Notes: generated by a model from the letters alone, not told the origin. DNA of 64,000 nt from Rhizophagus clarus (GCA_015698045.1 BLAL01000012.1:2480001-2544000), one strand, 5' to 3'; counted from the first letter of the stretch, positions 23,290-35,813 are shown. Numbers and translations are program-made.

Positions 23290-23639
23290 ATTGTGGTTTG
23301 GATTAAGAGAGATTTTTTTTTGGTAATATACATATGGGATATATAGTATATATATATTTTTAAATTAAGATTTCCTGTCAGCCAATTTAACAATTTTTTG
23401 ATTCGCAAAATTTAAATATTAAAAAAAAAAAAGTTAGAGACTCATTATTAACATAGTTTTTTTTTTTGAAACTTTTTTTTAATTTTAAATTAAAAAAAAT
23501 ATTCTTTTATTTTTTTATTCTATATCATCAAATAATAAAAAATTTTTTTTTCATAATTCCATATTTTTATATGTATATCATTTTTTTTCCATAATTACGT
23601 ATTTGTTGTGAATTATATGAAAAAAATAAATGAAAAAAA

Positions 23640-24445
23640 AATTTATCATCCTTAGATTACGTCATATGATGAATAAAGACAACAAGATATTATAGTAAAT
23701 CCAGTAGTAAATCTGGTTTAAGGATAATATCATTAAGCTTAATATTTCCTAAAATGATAATAAGCAATTTGCCATTGATCAACTTTTTTTTCAGATATAG
23801 TTTAATTCATCAATACATTTTTTTTCTTCAACACGTATTTGGTGAGAAAAACTATTTTTTTTTTCAGTTTCACAATTTATTTTTTTTTTATTATTTTTTA
23901 AAAACATCATTACATAAAAATATAGAAGTAAATTTAATATTGCTTAAGACAGTAATAAACAATTGCCTGTTAATTACCTTTCTGGATTTAATTTAAATTA
24001 TTTAAAAACTACTTTTTTTTTAAGATGTAATAAATTCATTGGTGAAAAAAATTTTTTTTTTTACAGTTTGACAATCTATTTTTTTTTTATTTGAATGAAA
24101 ATCATTGTAACAATGAAACTATTGTGATCTAAGGAAGTCATTAAGCCTCAATATTCCTTAAGATGGTAATAAACAATTACTTATTTATTATCTTTTTATG
24201 GATTTAATTTAATTAATTTAATTTAATTTACTTTTTTTTTACCACGGGATTTTTTTTAAAACACGTAATAAAAATAAAAATTTTATGAAAAAAAAAAATA
24301 AAATATATTATATTTTTTTTTTTTGTTTTGTAATACTGCAATCTAAGGATATTATGAAGTCTCAATATTTTCTAAGAAGGTAATTATTGATTACCATTTT
24401 TGAATTAAATTAAATTTTTTTAATTTAATTAAATAAAAAAAAAAA
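23640..24445. repeat. Four diverged ~205-bp tandem units
   Basis: The landmark AATATTNCTTAAGATGGTAA followed by TAAACAATTRCC recurs near 23740, 23937, 24148 and 24359, each preceded by T-rich and followed by GGATTTAATTTAA-type sequence. No coding content. Confidence 0.65.
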
Positions 24446-24565
24446 AGAATTTTTTTTTCTCACATTCTATTTACATTAAAAAAAATATATAAATAATTTA
24501 TTTTATAAATAAGACATGAATTCGTAAGGTAGGAGGGTGGGGCGCTACTCTGCTGAATAATCCAA

Positions 24566-24640
24566 TAATCAACAGATTAATGAATAATGAATAATGATTA
24601 ATGATTAATGATTAATGGATTAATGATTAATTAAATTTTC
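24566..24640. repeat. ATTAATG-type microsatellite
   Basis: About ten copies of 7-8-bp AATGATTA/ATTAATG units. Sequence to 25229 is AT-rich and empty. Confidence 0.85.
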
Positions 24641-25231
24641 ACCCAAAGTATTTTCTTAAACGTAGAGTAGATCATAACCAAAAAGAGTATTTATTGCAAG
24701 TGTTTTGAAAATCTTTGGATGGGAACTTTACAGAGTACATGTATATAAAATATAAAGTAAAATAAAAAACAGAATAACTATTACTTAAATAGCAATTACG
24801 TTATAGAGTACAAATAAGATGGAATAGGCAAAATATAGAACTTATTTTTTATACTACGATAAATTTTACTTATTAAAGTGCACACAAACTTTATAAACAA
24901 CTTAATATTTATTTAAATTTATTATATATTGAATTTTATTAGAATAGCACTATTATTAGTCAACTTTTACTAATAGCAACTTTTAAAATTTTAATAAAAT
25001 ACTTGTTAATTAACTTTTATTGAAAAATTTTTGCACAATATATATATGCTTAAATATTTAATTTACATGCATTAAATTTTATTATAAATATATTATTATT
25101 ATGTAATGTCTACTAGTGTGATAAAATAAAATCTATTTATTTTTAAATTAATAAATTATAAGCTTTAATAAAAAATTAAAGTAATTTTGCATTATTTTAT
25201 TAACCAGTGATTAGAATTTAATAACTTGTTA

Positions 25232-26893
25232 CACTCCTTAACCAAAAGTTTAGGATCACCCCAAGATTTGCAAAATGATTGGTATTTATTACATGAGATG
25301 TAAATGTTGTATAACCAAAACAAAGCCAAGATTGTATCATATGATAATTAATAAATAAATATCTTTTTTCCAGTTCCTTTTATTATTTTTTTCCGCAAAA
25401 ATGATTAAAAACAAAGAATTTTTGAATTTTAAATGTGGAAAGGTAATCGCGCTTTATGAAGATAGTTGCTCAGAAAGAGTTATTTCGCAAAAAACAGGGT
25501 TTGGAAAAACTACTGTTCATTATATTATAATAAAATACAAAAAAGCAGGTGCTATTACTGTTGCTCCTTAGAGTGGATGACCAAAAATATTAATAGAACA
25601 TGATAAATGCTATCTTAAGATGATTATTATCCAAAACAGATATGAACCATTGACAAAAATACAAGAGAATTTTAATATATCTACTGGGAATGAAGTAAGT
25701 GAAAGAATTGTAAGACGTGCATTATATGATCTAGGATATCATAGCCATATAGCCCTTAGAAAACCATTAGTTAGTAAGTCAAACTGAAAAATTTGTTTAT
25801 GTTGGGCTCATAATAAATATTTTTGGGGTATAAATGACTGGAAGAAAATTGTATGGAGTGACAAGTCAAGATATATTTTATTCTAAAATGATATAAAAAT
25901 TCATGTATGGCGCCTCCTAAAAGAAAAATATGATGTTAGCTGCCTCACTTCTACTGTTAAATACGGTGGTGGCAGAGTTATGATGTGGGGGTGTTTCTCA
26001 TGGTATGGGTTAGGTTCTTTGATAAGAATCGATAGTAAGGTTAATAGTGAAAGATATATTAATGAAATTCTAGGCTATCATTTAATACCATATTTGGAAG
26101 AATTTGAGGAGGAAAATGGGAAGTACTTTTTCCAACAGGATAATGCACCAATTTACACCAGTATAAAAACGTAAATCTTTATGGAAAAAATGGAAATAAT
26201 TTCACTTTCTTGGCCAGGACAAAGTCCGGATATCAACCCCATTGAGTATTTATGGGACAAGCTTGAACGTTGCATTTAAGCAAAGGAAAATCATCTAAAA
26301 AATTTGAGAGAATTAGAGTTATTCCTTTAGAAATACTGGTCACAAATTTCCAGTGAAGTTTATCAAAAGTTCGTTAACAGCATAGAAAATTGAATAAAAG
26401 AATAATAAAAGTCCGCAGCAATCCCATTAAGTATTGAACAATATTTTAGTTAAATTTTTAGGCATAAAAATCATAAATATTTTATTAAATTATTATTTTT
26501 TTTAAAAAAAAATGGCAATTTTTTTATTAAAAACTTAGGTACATATCAATTTTTTGATTTTTGTGAAGTTTTTGGATTGATTTTTTTTTATTATATTATA
26601 CATAATATGAATTTTTAGTAAAGATATTTTTTATATAATACAAATATAATAAATTTTTTTTTGATGGATAGTTTAATTTTAATTTAATTTATCAAAAAAT
26701 GATTAAAAAAATTGTTATATATTAATTTTCTAATAAATTATTTAAATGTATTTACTTTAAGTCAAAATTTTGTTATTTATTTATTAAATTTATTGTATAT
26801 ATACTTTTAATCATTTAATAAAATATCAATTAATAAAAAAATTATGATTCTTTTTAATTTGTGTAGTGATCCTAAACTTTTAGCCAGGAAGTA
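25232..26893 (+). mobile_element. Tc1/mariner element, 1,662 bp
   Basis: The left terminus CACTCCTTAACCAAAAGTTT and the reverse complement of the right terminus, TACTTCCTGGCTAAAAGTTT, agree inward through AGGATCAC. TA flanks both sides (25230-25231 and 26894-26895). The length and a single transposase frame fit Tc1-like elements. The transposase is dead (next entry). Confidence 0.88.
25401..26393 (+). pseudogene. Tc1-like DD34E transposase, multiply stopped
   Basis: From ATG 25401 one frame spans 331 codons, the usual length for Tc1 transposases. It begins with a helix-turn-helix region (ALYEDSCSERVISQKTGFGK). After it comes the P-S-G-P linker, where two stops sit at the usual Arg positions. 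The DDE core follows: VWSDKSRY (first Asp), GGGRVMMWGCFSWYG, FFQQDNAP (second Asp) and PDINPIEYLWD (Glu). There are 34 residues between the second Asp and the Glu, so it is DD34E. About eight in-frame stops occur. Losses are substitutions only, with the frame preserved throughout, so the copy decayed by point mutation, not by deletion. The catalytic residues are still present. Confidence 0.88.
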
Positions 26894-27169
26894 TAGATTT
26901 GTCTCATTAAGACGAACATTTTGGTAGTAAATTTATAAATATTTATACAAATTGATTAAGAAATGATATTTTAAAAATTACTAATTATTATATAAATTAT
27001 AAAAGTATAATAGCAAATACAATTTAACTATAACTTTTGTATTACCTAAAATTTTATTGTGTTATTTCAGTCATTAATTTTAAAGCTATTAATCTATAGC
27101 CCATAAAAGTAACAAGTTTCAGTGGCTTTAGCTGAAGTTTTAAAGTCTGATATCACCTAATTTACTATA

Positions 27170-27326
27170 TGGGGGCTTTGCAATAGAAAGGTACGAAACT
27201 CAAAAAAAATTTTAAATTTACTTTATATACTAATTATGTTTTTTATACTAAAATAAGTGTAAATTTAATATTAATTAAATTTTTATTTTTTTTTGAGTTT
27301 CGTACCTTTCTATTGCAAAGACCACA
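27170..27326. mobile_element. Hairpin MITE, 157 bp, TA-flanked
   Basis: TGGGGGCTTTGCAATAGAAA and the inverted right arm match for about 45 bases through GGTACGAAACTCAAAAAAA, so the element is almost wholly a hairpin. TA flanks both ends (27168-27169 and 27327-27328). It belongs to the Tc1/mariner-type MITE class by duplication size. Confidence 0.82.
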
Positions 27327-27580
27327 TATGATCAGTAATAATTGGCAAGGTGATATAAGGATGTCTGCTAACAACAGACACATTGACTGTTTTTATAGGT
27401 CTAATAATCTACTCATCAATAATAGATAAAATTAGTACAACATGATAAAAAGTTAAATTGTGACAAAAGAATGTATGATGATATCAGAGATTGTAAGATA
27501 TAACATATGTGAAATTAGATACTGCAGATAATCAGCAACTCATTTTTTTATTGCAGCAGTTTATTGGTCTGAACTAGTGC

Positions 27581-28118
27581 TAGAATTTTTCTCAAACGGA
27601 TAATATCCTAGGATTGTATCCAGATATTCTAGGATAACAGATGCATCTGGATAATTTTTGAACGATTATCCAGATCTGTAGTTCATAAAATGAATAATCC
27701 TATAAGATAATCCAGATTATCCTAGGATTGCCGCAAATACTATAATTATTATAAAAAATAAATAATAAATATAAGTTTTGCGAGTTATCATAATAAAAAA
27801 TGAAGGCAGTTTATTAATACAATCATGATATTTTTGATTATATCTAACGTGAAATGTCTTTTATTAATTTATACATAATAAATATTGCATGACTGTAATC
27901 ATATTTTATATATAGGTGAAATCATATAGTCAAAAAATATATATACAGTATAAAAAAATATAATTTTACAAATCACTTCATTATCCTAGAATAATCTGGA
28001 TTATTCTAGGATAATTTATCCAGATTATCCTTTATCCTTTTTAATAGGATATCCAGATTTCAAAATTTTTTAACAGGTTATCCAGATTATTCATAGAATA
28101 ACCTGTTGGAAAACTCTA
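27581..28118. mobile_element. hAT-type MITE, 538 bp, perfect 8-bp duplication
   Basis: Flanked by identical ACTAGTGC (27573-27580 and 28119-28126). Ends are TAGAATTTTTCTCAAACGGA and, reversed, TAGAGTTTTCCAACAGGTTA. Subterminal clusters of ATCCAGAT/ATCCTAGGAT motifs lie at both sides (27600-27730 and 27985-28090). Non-coding. Confidence 0.88.
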
Positions 28119-28524
28119 ACTAGTGCTATTAAAAATTTATTCTAGTCAAATATTCTTTCGGAATCATCAAATGTCTGGAAGAATTTCTTCGAATGCAATG
28201 CAGTTTAATAACATAATATCACCACTACACTAATAGAAATACGTCTCAGAAAAGTTTTCATAAAAGAAGAATGTTGGAAAAAATAATTCCCTTTATATTA
28301 TACCTGAAAGGTAATTACATGTATAATTTATCATCACTAGCAGAAACTTTTTGATGTAGTAGCAATACAAAATCTCTGAAGGTAATTTCTTTCTGTATAC
28401 TCTTTTTTTATTATTTATGTTCATATTAAAGAAAATTTTATTATGATAAAAAATATATATAACAAACGTGAAAAAGGAAGTGTTTGAAATATATACTGTA
28501 CCTATTCTTTCGAACTAGAATAAA

Positions 28525-28746
28525 GTGAATTTTAAGGGAAATTTGTTAACCATATGTGAAAAAATTGGAGTCCCAACACAACAAATGTTTTATAGTTCAA
28601 AAGGTTATAGGACTGTGACCAATATTAAACAACAAATGGTAATACATATAAATGATTCTCAAAGGAATACCTTTATTCATTTATCATATATTCATGTATT
28701 GTGTATGATAATTCTTATGAAAATTACACAGGTCAAAATTAGTTAA
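28525..28746 (+). pseudogene. Small unrecognised frame cut by a MITE
   Basis: A 73-codon frame (starting at TTG, not ATG) has an ordinary amino-acid mix (GNLLTICEKIGVPTQQMFYS). It runs into the left end of the inverted-repeat element at 28727. It may be an exon fragment of a gene disrupted by the insertion; nothing further of it is recognisable beyond 29090. Confidence 0.2.
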
Positions 28747-29089
28747 ATAGGGTATCAATAGGTTATCAATAGGTTATCAATCGACTATCAATAGGCTACC
28801 CTATTGGTAGCCTATTGAACTTGCGCCATAATCTGTCACCAATCAGGCAGGCTGATTGATAACCTATTGATAATCTATTGATACCCTATTGATACCCTAT
28901 TTAATAAAAATACCAATAGGATACTAATAGGTTATCAATAAGTTATCAATCAGCTATCAATCAGCCTGCCCGATTGGTGATGGATTATGGCGCAAGTTCA
29001 ATAGGCTACCAATAGGGTAGCTTATTAATAGCCGATTGATAACCTATTGATACTCTATTGATATCCTATTTAACTAATTTCGACCTGTG
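28727..29089. mobile_element. Near-complete palindrome MITE, 363 bp, TTA duplication
   Basis: The two halves are inverted copies of each other, about 180 bases per arm, starting CACAGGTCAAAATTAGTTAA and its complement. TTA flanks both sides (28724-28726 and 29090-29092), as for PIF/Harbinger-type MITEs, although the terminus does not start with the usual G-rich bases. Inside, each arm repeats 11-bp GGTTATCAATA units and contains a conserved single-copy block, GAACTTGCGCCATAAT. Confidence 0.8.
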
Positions 29090-29440
29090 TTATTATTTGT
29101 AATAAAAAATATTCGCTTATTAGGAGCAATAGATTGATAGCGAAAAAATCTGAAGTTGAGGTTTGAAATAAAAAATAACTTATCTTAATTGTAAACTATG
29201 TTTCTATTTTTGATTTCAAATTTATTATTTTGGGCGAAGCCTGTCTCTGACTGATGCGATGTATATTACAAATAGCTATCGATATATAATCAAAAATCAA
29301 TTTGATATCCTATTTACTTATTGTTATTATTAACAAATAGTAAAAAAAATTTATATTTATGTAGAAACAGTTGTTGTAAAGTATAAAATTATTCGAAATA
29401 AAAAAATAATGAAATAAATCAGAAGATTATTTGGTAATCA

Positions 29441-30215
29441 TTACAAATGACTATATTTACTGAAATTTATATTATAATTAGACAAGTCGTGTTCTTCTAA
29501 TTCTTTTGTCAATGCACCTTTTTTATTTTCTTTGGAATCAAAGTTCATCTGCAATTTATTGTTTTCAGATTTAATAGGATCAATACTATTGAGAACTAAA
29601 ATCACTTCACAAATATCTGGCCTTTCATCTGGATCACATTTCCAACATTCTATTTAATTGATTAATAAGTTTAATTGTAATTCCAATGGAACATTGCAGT
29701 ACTTCTTATACTTACACTTTGGTAAAGCGTAATAAATGTACTATTTGTACTTAGCATAGGATTCTTTCTTTTATCATCATTAATTCTGAACATGATTTCG
29801 TAATCATTTTTTTTTATTTCATAATCAAAAGGTGATGAACAGTTCGTCAATTTCCAGAATACTAATGCCAAACTATATATATCAGAAACACAAATAGCAT
29901 AAAAAAATTTAGAATCCACATAGAGAATTGTGTCACGTTGACTAGTAGAAACTTTATCCCTTTGTAGAAGTGAGCAGCCAAAATTAGCCAATTTTACAGT
30001 TTGTTGATATATTAAAATACTATTGGAATTCTAAAAAAAGAACTTCTTAATTACATGATATGATAAATCCTTATTTTAAAAGAATGAAAAACAATTATAT
30101 CTACAAATCTCCATGAATAGCTTTTTTATAATGGGAATTAAACAATTTACATCATATTTTCATGTAGATGATGCCAAATCTAATGATGAGTATCATTTTG
30201 AAAAAATAAAAAGTG
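29441..30215 (-). pseudogene. Protein kinase pseudogene, C-lobe fragment
   Basis: On the minus strand, an exon piece ending at 30103 reads AIHGDL, the catalytic-loop position with HGDL for HRDL. A gap (old intron 30031-30102) leads to exon 29718-30030, with NSNSILIYQQTVKLANFG, where the DFG motif has become NFG. The same exon has SDIYSLALVFWKLT, the subdomain IX/F-helix segment. A 68-bp intron (29650-29717, GTGTAAGT...AATAG) leads to exon 29441-29649 with CWKCDPDERPDI, subdomain XI including its conserved Arg. The C-tail ends at TAA 29441-29443. The layout fits the tyrosine-kinase-like kinases that are expanded in AM fungi. The missing N-lobe, the lost DFG Asp and the damaged donor after HGDL mean it is dead or a pseudokinase remnant. 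Confidence 0.7.
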
Positions 30216-30431
30216 AGACTCATCACTCCATATTATTGTATTTCACTTAGAAAACCAATCTTTTCTAGTATAACACTATTCTAACCTTTTTTTACGATTT
30301 GCTTCAGATACTTTCCAGCATGACCATAATACGTTCTACAGTATGTGAACTTACTGAAACTAATTAGGTTTTTCTGTAATTTCATATGATTGTTATTTAT
30401 CCTCAACAATTTTTATAAGATATCTAACATA

Positions 30432-30669
30432 TGGGGTCCAGATTAGCAAAAGGTGGGGATCGGCAAATTGCATAGTTTTTTTAAGGAAATTATAGTTTAA
30501 ATTACATGATCATATTAAATATATAATTGTCATAATTTCAAAATTGATTGGTTAACCTATTTTACTATTACATAATTTTTTTAACAACATAATATCTAAG
30601 TTGTTTAATAATAAAATAAAAGTAAAAAATCAGTTAGCCCATCCCCACCTTTTGCTAGTCCAGATCCCA
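30432..30669. mobile_element. MITE, 238 bp, TA-flanked
   Basis: Ends TGGGGTCCAGATTAGCAAAA and, reversed, TGGGATCTGGACTAGCAAAA continue as inverted repeats through GGTGGGGAT. TA flanks both sides (30430-30431 and 30670-30671). The TATGGG start resembles the MITE at 27170. 30672-31640 has no gene, only a short GA/TA simple repeat near 31290. Confidence 0.8.
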
Positions 30670-31640
30670 TATATCTGTGTTAATTTAGATGATCTACCAA
30701 ACCTGTGAGCAATTTGAAACTGCTTGTATTTTATAATAATATTATGAATAGTTAACTTTAGGATGGTCAGGAATGCCTTTAATATCTCGTTTACTGTGAT
30801 CACAGACTACCACCTTATTTAAACTATGATCAGTAAAATTATACCAATTGGCCAATTGAGTAATGATAATCATGTGGTCTAATACTTTTGGCAGGGGTGT
30901 GCATATGGATTTTTATTGAGATCCATAGAAAATGAAAGAAGTTTTAAAGTCCATTTCCAATTAATAGAAATATGAGATCTATATTTTGCATTTCTATTTA
31001 AATTATAAAGGGATACAAAATTTGAGTTATCTGTCAATAAAAAAGGAAATATCCAAGTTTATATTTAATAAAAATATTATAGAATCCCAAACAATATATA
31101 AATATGTTAGATTTAAGTTTGCTTAATGATCATATAAAAAAAAACCTATATAAGACTTTTATTTGCTTATTTTAATATAAAATTTTTAGTTGGTTAGATA
31201 TTTAAATATGTAGTTGAACTTATTTTTATTTCAGCTTAGTAATTATATTTGCGTAGCAGAACCTCTTATTCGTATAACAAAGATTTTCATATATATATAG
31301 AGAGAGAAAATTTTAATTTCACACGTATATCAAAAAAATTTTTTTACAAAAGATTTTTTAAACTGATACTTCTTTTCTATTATTTTACATATTTTAATTT
31401 TATAAACACAATATTGTATTTAATATTTATAAAAAAAATCATATTTTTATAATAATATTCTCATATTCTTATTTTTTGTTTACTAATTTTACTTATATAT
31501 AAAATGAATTTTGGACAAATGAAATTACTTTTTTATGTTTAAGTAAATTGTTCAGCAGTTGTAAAAAGTATTTGTATTTCAATTTTTATGATTCTAAGTA
31601 TAATATTTGTGAAGATAATTATAGTTTTTAAACAGTACTA

Positions 31641-34110
31641 CAGTCGTACCTCCCTATAGTCATGCGGTCAGGCGCATATTTTTAGTGTGCTTATATTTAG
31701 TTGTGACTGTATAGAAATCCCTCTGTATAGTCAATCTCTATAGAAATCATATGAAATTGTGACTGTATAGAAGGTTTATAATTTTTTATAACGCAAAAAA
31801 AAGAATCAAGGAATTTATTATTTGACATAAATGTAAAAATTTATTTATATTTAACACAAAACACACTAAGTTTTTCTGCATTTACATATTATCTGAGATA
31901 AAAAAACTCGTAATATTCTTCTGTGTTTTGCTTTTAAAAAGCTTACGATGCATAATTCCCATGTATTTTTTAAAAATTTTTATTTCTTTCATGTCAAATT
32001 CTTTACTTTCCTGCTCTTCAAAATATTGCACCCATGTTTTAAGACTATTAAAACCTTCCTGTATCGATATTACTGGATGTTCTTCTTTATTATCATTATT
32101 TATTTTGGGATTTTTATTTTCTTTTTCCAAAATTAATTGTATAATTTCAGCATCAGTTAATGGCTATTCCGTCAAAATTGTCAAATCAATTATTTCTAAA
32201 TATTGATTTATTTCTCCTAAAGACTCATCTGAAATATTTTCAAGAGATGAAAACTGTTGTAAAAGGAGTTCAATACCCTCTTAATCCTCTTGATTTGCCA
32301 TTTTCTGTGTGATTAAAGCTTATTGGATACCATTATTATCATCACTATTATTTGGTAAAATTCCAGTTTTTTGCTAACAATTAACAATTGTTTCTACTTT
32401 CACTGAATCCCAAGCTTAAGCAACGTATTCCATAGCCTCTTTAACATTAATTTTATTGCTGTATTGATTTAAAAATAAGTAATATTTAAGCAAAAATGAA
32501 AATTACAATAATTTGAATATCTTTTTAAATCCACATTTACTTCAAACTGATAATATGTCGTATGTAATGTTGTTTATAAATTGCCTTAAACTTTTGATGA
32601 TGCCTGCATCCATAGATTGTAAATGAGCTGTTGTATTAGGAGGAAGAAAGTGCACTCTAACGTGTGATAAATTCAAGTTATCATTAGTATGTTCAGTTAC
32701 TTAATTATTATGTTCATCAGGGTTAAAATGAGATGATGCGTTGTCAATAAGTAACAAAATTTTTTGATTTTGTGCCTTAAACTTATTATTCATATACTCA
32801 AGCCATTCACCAAAAATATCATTTCGCATCTATACTTTTGAATTGGTGTGATAAGTACATGGAAGAGAATTTCTGTTAACTCGATAAAGACATCTAGGGT
32901 TCTTTGAAGAACTAATTACAAGTGGTTTGAGTTTTTGAGTACCAATAGCATTTGTTGCTAAAAGAACAGTAATGTGAGTCTTGTCCTAAAAAGTAATTTA
33001 ATTAAATAATAATCTATAGAGAAATTTGAAATCTAATTGAAAAATTACCAGTTTGATGCCTGAAGTAAGAGCTGATACAAGAGTTTGATTAGGTGCCATA
33101 CAAAAAAAGAGACTAGTTTCATCTGCATTAAATATGTTGTCAAGTATATAATCTTGCAAAATTGTTTGCAATTTTCTTCTTTTCTCAAAAAGTATTTCTA
33201 ACGGTATGCTATTTGCCTTACCATGTAAACGATAGCAACAAATATTATTGTGTCTTTTAAATTTTTCTATCCAACCATTTGAAAATAATATATTTTCGTA
33301 TGGAATGTTAAATTCCTGTGCAAAATAAAAAGCTTTTTCTTTAATCATTATTTCTGAAACTGTAAGATTATTAGCATTTGTATTTTTAACCCATAATTCT
33401 AATGTTTTTTCAACTTATGAATATTTAACTTCTCTATGACAAAAGGTTTTTTTACTGGCTGATGTTGAGACTAATGCAAGCCACTTAGCTTTTTTTCCTA
33501 AAAACTTGAAGATTGTTGAACGGTCAATGTGAAGGCCTGGGTTTTGCTGGTTAAAGTAGTCTGCGACTTATTGTTGTATTTTATTTTTATTTTCAGGTTT
33601 AGTAGCATACACGCATATTTGTTGCTTTATATCCTCACTTATTGCAGTACATGTTCTTTTTGCATTTGGAACAACTGGCATCTTGAGAAAAAAAAGTAAA
33701 ATTCTTGAACATGTTTATGGATCATTATTTAAACAACTATCGGGTGATCTCTCAACAAGTTGGTTGAAAAATAAAAGTTGAAAAAGTTGGTAAATTTATT
33801 ATGATTTGATAGTTAAAGTGAAGAATAATGTTGAAGAAATTGGTAAATTTATCATTACAATAAATATAAAATGGTTTTTTTTTAAAAAAAATTCCTAACG
33901 ATTGATATATATTTATAATAAAATCATGTGATATGACTATATAGAGGTCAAATAAGAGGTTTGGGCACATGAATTTTATGTGATTGTGACTATAATCATA
34001 TTGTGACTATATAGAGGTTATTTTCTTAATTAAAAATTTGGTCGCAAAAATTGTATTGATTATATAGAGGGTGTATTTATATAAGGGGTGACTATATAGA
34101 GGTATGACTG
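31641..34110 (-). mobile_element. pogo/Tigger-type element, 2,470 bp
   Basis: The left end CAGTCGTACCTCCCTATAGT and the reversed right end CAGTCATACCTCTATATAGT are inverted repeats. Both are flanked by TA (31639-31640 and 34111-34112). Further CTATATAGAGG-type subterminal copies occur at both ends (31700-31780 and 33940-34090). It encodes the minus-strand transposase at 31882-33681. Confidence 0.88.
31882..33681 (-). pseudogene. pogo/Tigger transposase with CENP-B-type DNA-binding region, broken
   Basis: ATG at 33681 (MPVVPNAKRT). The N-terminus has a psq-like helix-turn-helix, and the CENP-B second helix-turn-helix ends in NGWIEKFKRHNNI. The DDE domain opens with NADETSLFFCMAPN (first Asp). 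A 63-bp intron (32986-33048, GTAATT...TTTAG) joins THITVLLATNA. KILLLIDNASSH carries the second Asp. VHFLPPNTTAHLQSMDAGII gives the final acidic residue, in the LQPMD-like position. A second intron lies at about 32450-32530. A conserved acidic C-tail ends at 31882. Stops are scattered: near 33570 and 33418, TAG where CAG fits near 32830, and several in the tail. A one-base shift occurs near 32600. The element cannot make its own transposase. Confidence 0.85.
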
Positions 34111-34999
34111 TAGCTCCAAAAAATTTTTTTTTCTCTTTTAACTTTAGGATGTAATAACATCACTTTGGTTAAATGAAATTACTTTTTTCCACTTAAGTAA
34201 AATTGTTCAGCGAAGTTAAATCTATCTACAGTAAAAATTTTAGAATGATTGGATTAATATTCGTGAAATGCAACCAATTTTTGTACTTTCAATTATTTAT
34301 CGTTTAAGTGATTTTAATTTTAAAGTGTAATTTTTTTTTATTTTAAATCAACTTGTTAACTTTAAGAAGTTGTTCATAAGGGTTGGCAATAATTTATATT
34401 TTAATTTTTATAAATCTAAATATAATAATATTTATAAAAAATTCTAAATTTTAAAACTATTTTTAAAATAGCAATAGTATATTAATATTATATTAATATT
34501 AATTAAAATTAAAAATTACGAAGTTGGTATATCATTTTATATTATTAATTTATTAATATTTAGTGAATTAATTTCACAATTTTTTTTTGCAATAATATAA
34601 AAAATTAATTTACTATTACTATATATATATTTATTATAATTAAATTATCTTTTTATACTTAAATAAAGTTATATATGTCAGAAAAAAAATTGTTTAGCAG
34701 AATAAAAAATTCAAAGGTTATAATAAGAGTTTGCTTAGTAAAACTTAAAATAATTTGCTTATTGATCATAGTAAATTTTGAAATTTTCATCTGGCCTATA
34801 TATATATTGTTCGGGATCCTAATATTATTCCATAAAGGAAAAACGTTAAGGTTATTAGAGGTAGAGCATAAATAGATGATAAAATTCTGGAGAAATCCAG
34901 AATTTTTGAAAAATCCCTGGTAAAATTTTTTCATTTCAGATCTTTATCCGGCAAATTTTTAAGATAATTCTATATATATCTGGTAAATTTTAATAGATT

Positions 35000-35007
35000 C
35001 AGGAAAG
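35000..35007. repeat. Target-site duplication CAGGAAAG (left copy; right copy 38504-38511)
   Basis: Perfect 8-bp duplication flanking the hAT element, joined to the complementary TAGTGTTTCG / CGAAACACTA ends. 34111-34999 otherwise contains no gene. Confidence 0.9.
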
Positions 35008-35189
35008 TAGTGTTTCGATCCGAATAGAAACCGTTATCCGGATAAATTAAAAAAATTATCCGGTTTTTATCCGGATAATCCAGTTCAGATAAAAATCCGG
35101 ATATATCCAGATAGAAACTGAAATCTGGATAAAAATTATACAATTTTTTTTTGTAAATCAAGAAATTTATAGCATATATTAGATTTAAT

Positions 35190-35600
35190 TCATAGCATAG
35201 ATTTAATTAAATTCGTGGCATTTATTTAATTAAATTCGTGGCATTTATTTAATTAAATTCGTGGTATTTTGATTAATTTTGTGGCTTAAATGTGTGGCTT
35301 TATTAATTAGTTTTGTGGCACCTATTTAAATAATTTCGTAGAATTTATTTAATTAATTTTGTGGCTTAAATTTATGGCTTTATTTAATTATTTTCGTGAC
35401 ATTTGCTTAATTAATTTCGTAGTGTTTATTAGTTTAATATCATAGTATTTTCTTAATTAATTTTGTAATTAACTTCATTTATGTCTTTGTTTAATTATTT
35501 TTGTGGAATTTGTTTAATTATTTTCGTGGAATTTGTTTAATTAATTTCGTATTATTAATTTCATGGAATTTATTAAATTTGTAGCAAGAAAATTTTGTAA
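35190..35600. repeat. Minisatellite TTAATTAATTTCGTGGCATTTATT inside the hAT 5' region
   Basis: Around fourteen diverged 24-35-bp units with the core TTCGTGGCATTTATTTAATT lie between the left end and the transposase. Many units have TTTGTGG or TTTCGTAG, again CG/TG-type variation. Confidence 0.8.
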
Positions 35601-35813
35601 AATTTTACAATATTAATCAGGTAAATTTATTATTTAGACCTATTGATTTATGACAATTATTATTTGTTTATTAAAACTTTTACAAATAAAATCACAGTTA
35701 ATTCAGTTCTAAGCCATAATAAAGATTAATAAATACTGTACATTTTCTTGTTGAATTTTTCATAATTTCAATTAAAGTTTATTTTATTGAAAGCTAAAAT
35801 AATTCACAAAATT

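Noticed and set aside
31928..32206. Plus-strand 92-codon frame with Ser/Cys-rich hydrophobic peptide
   Set aside because: Antisense of the acidic C-tail of the pogo transposase.
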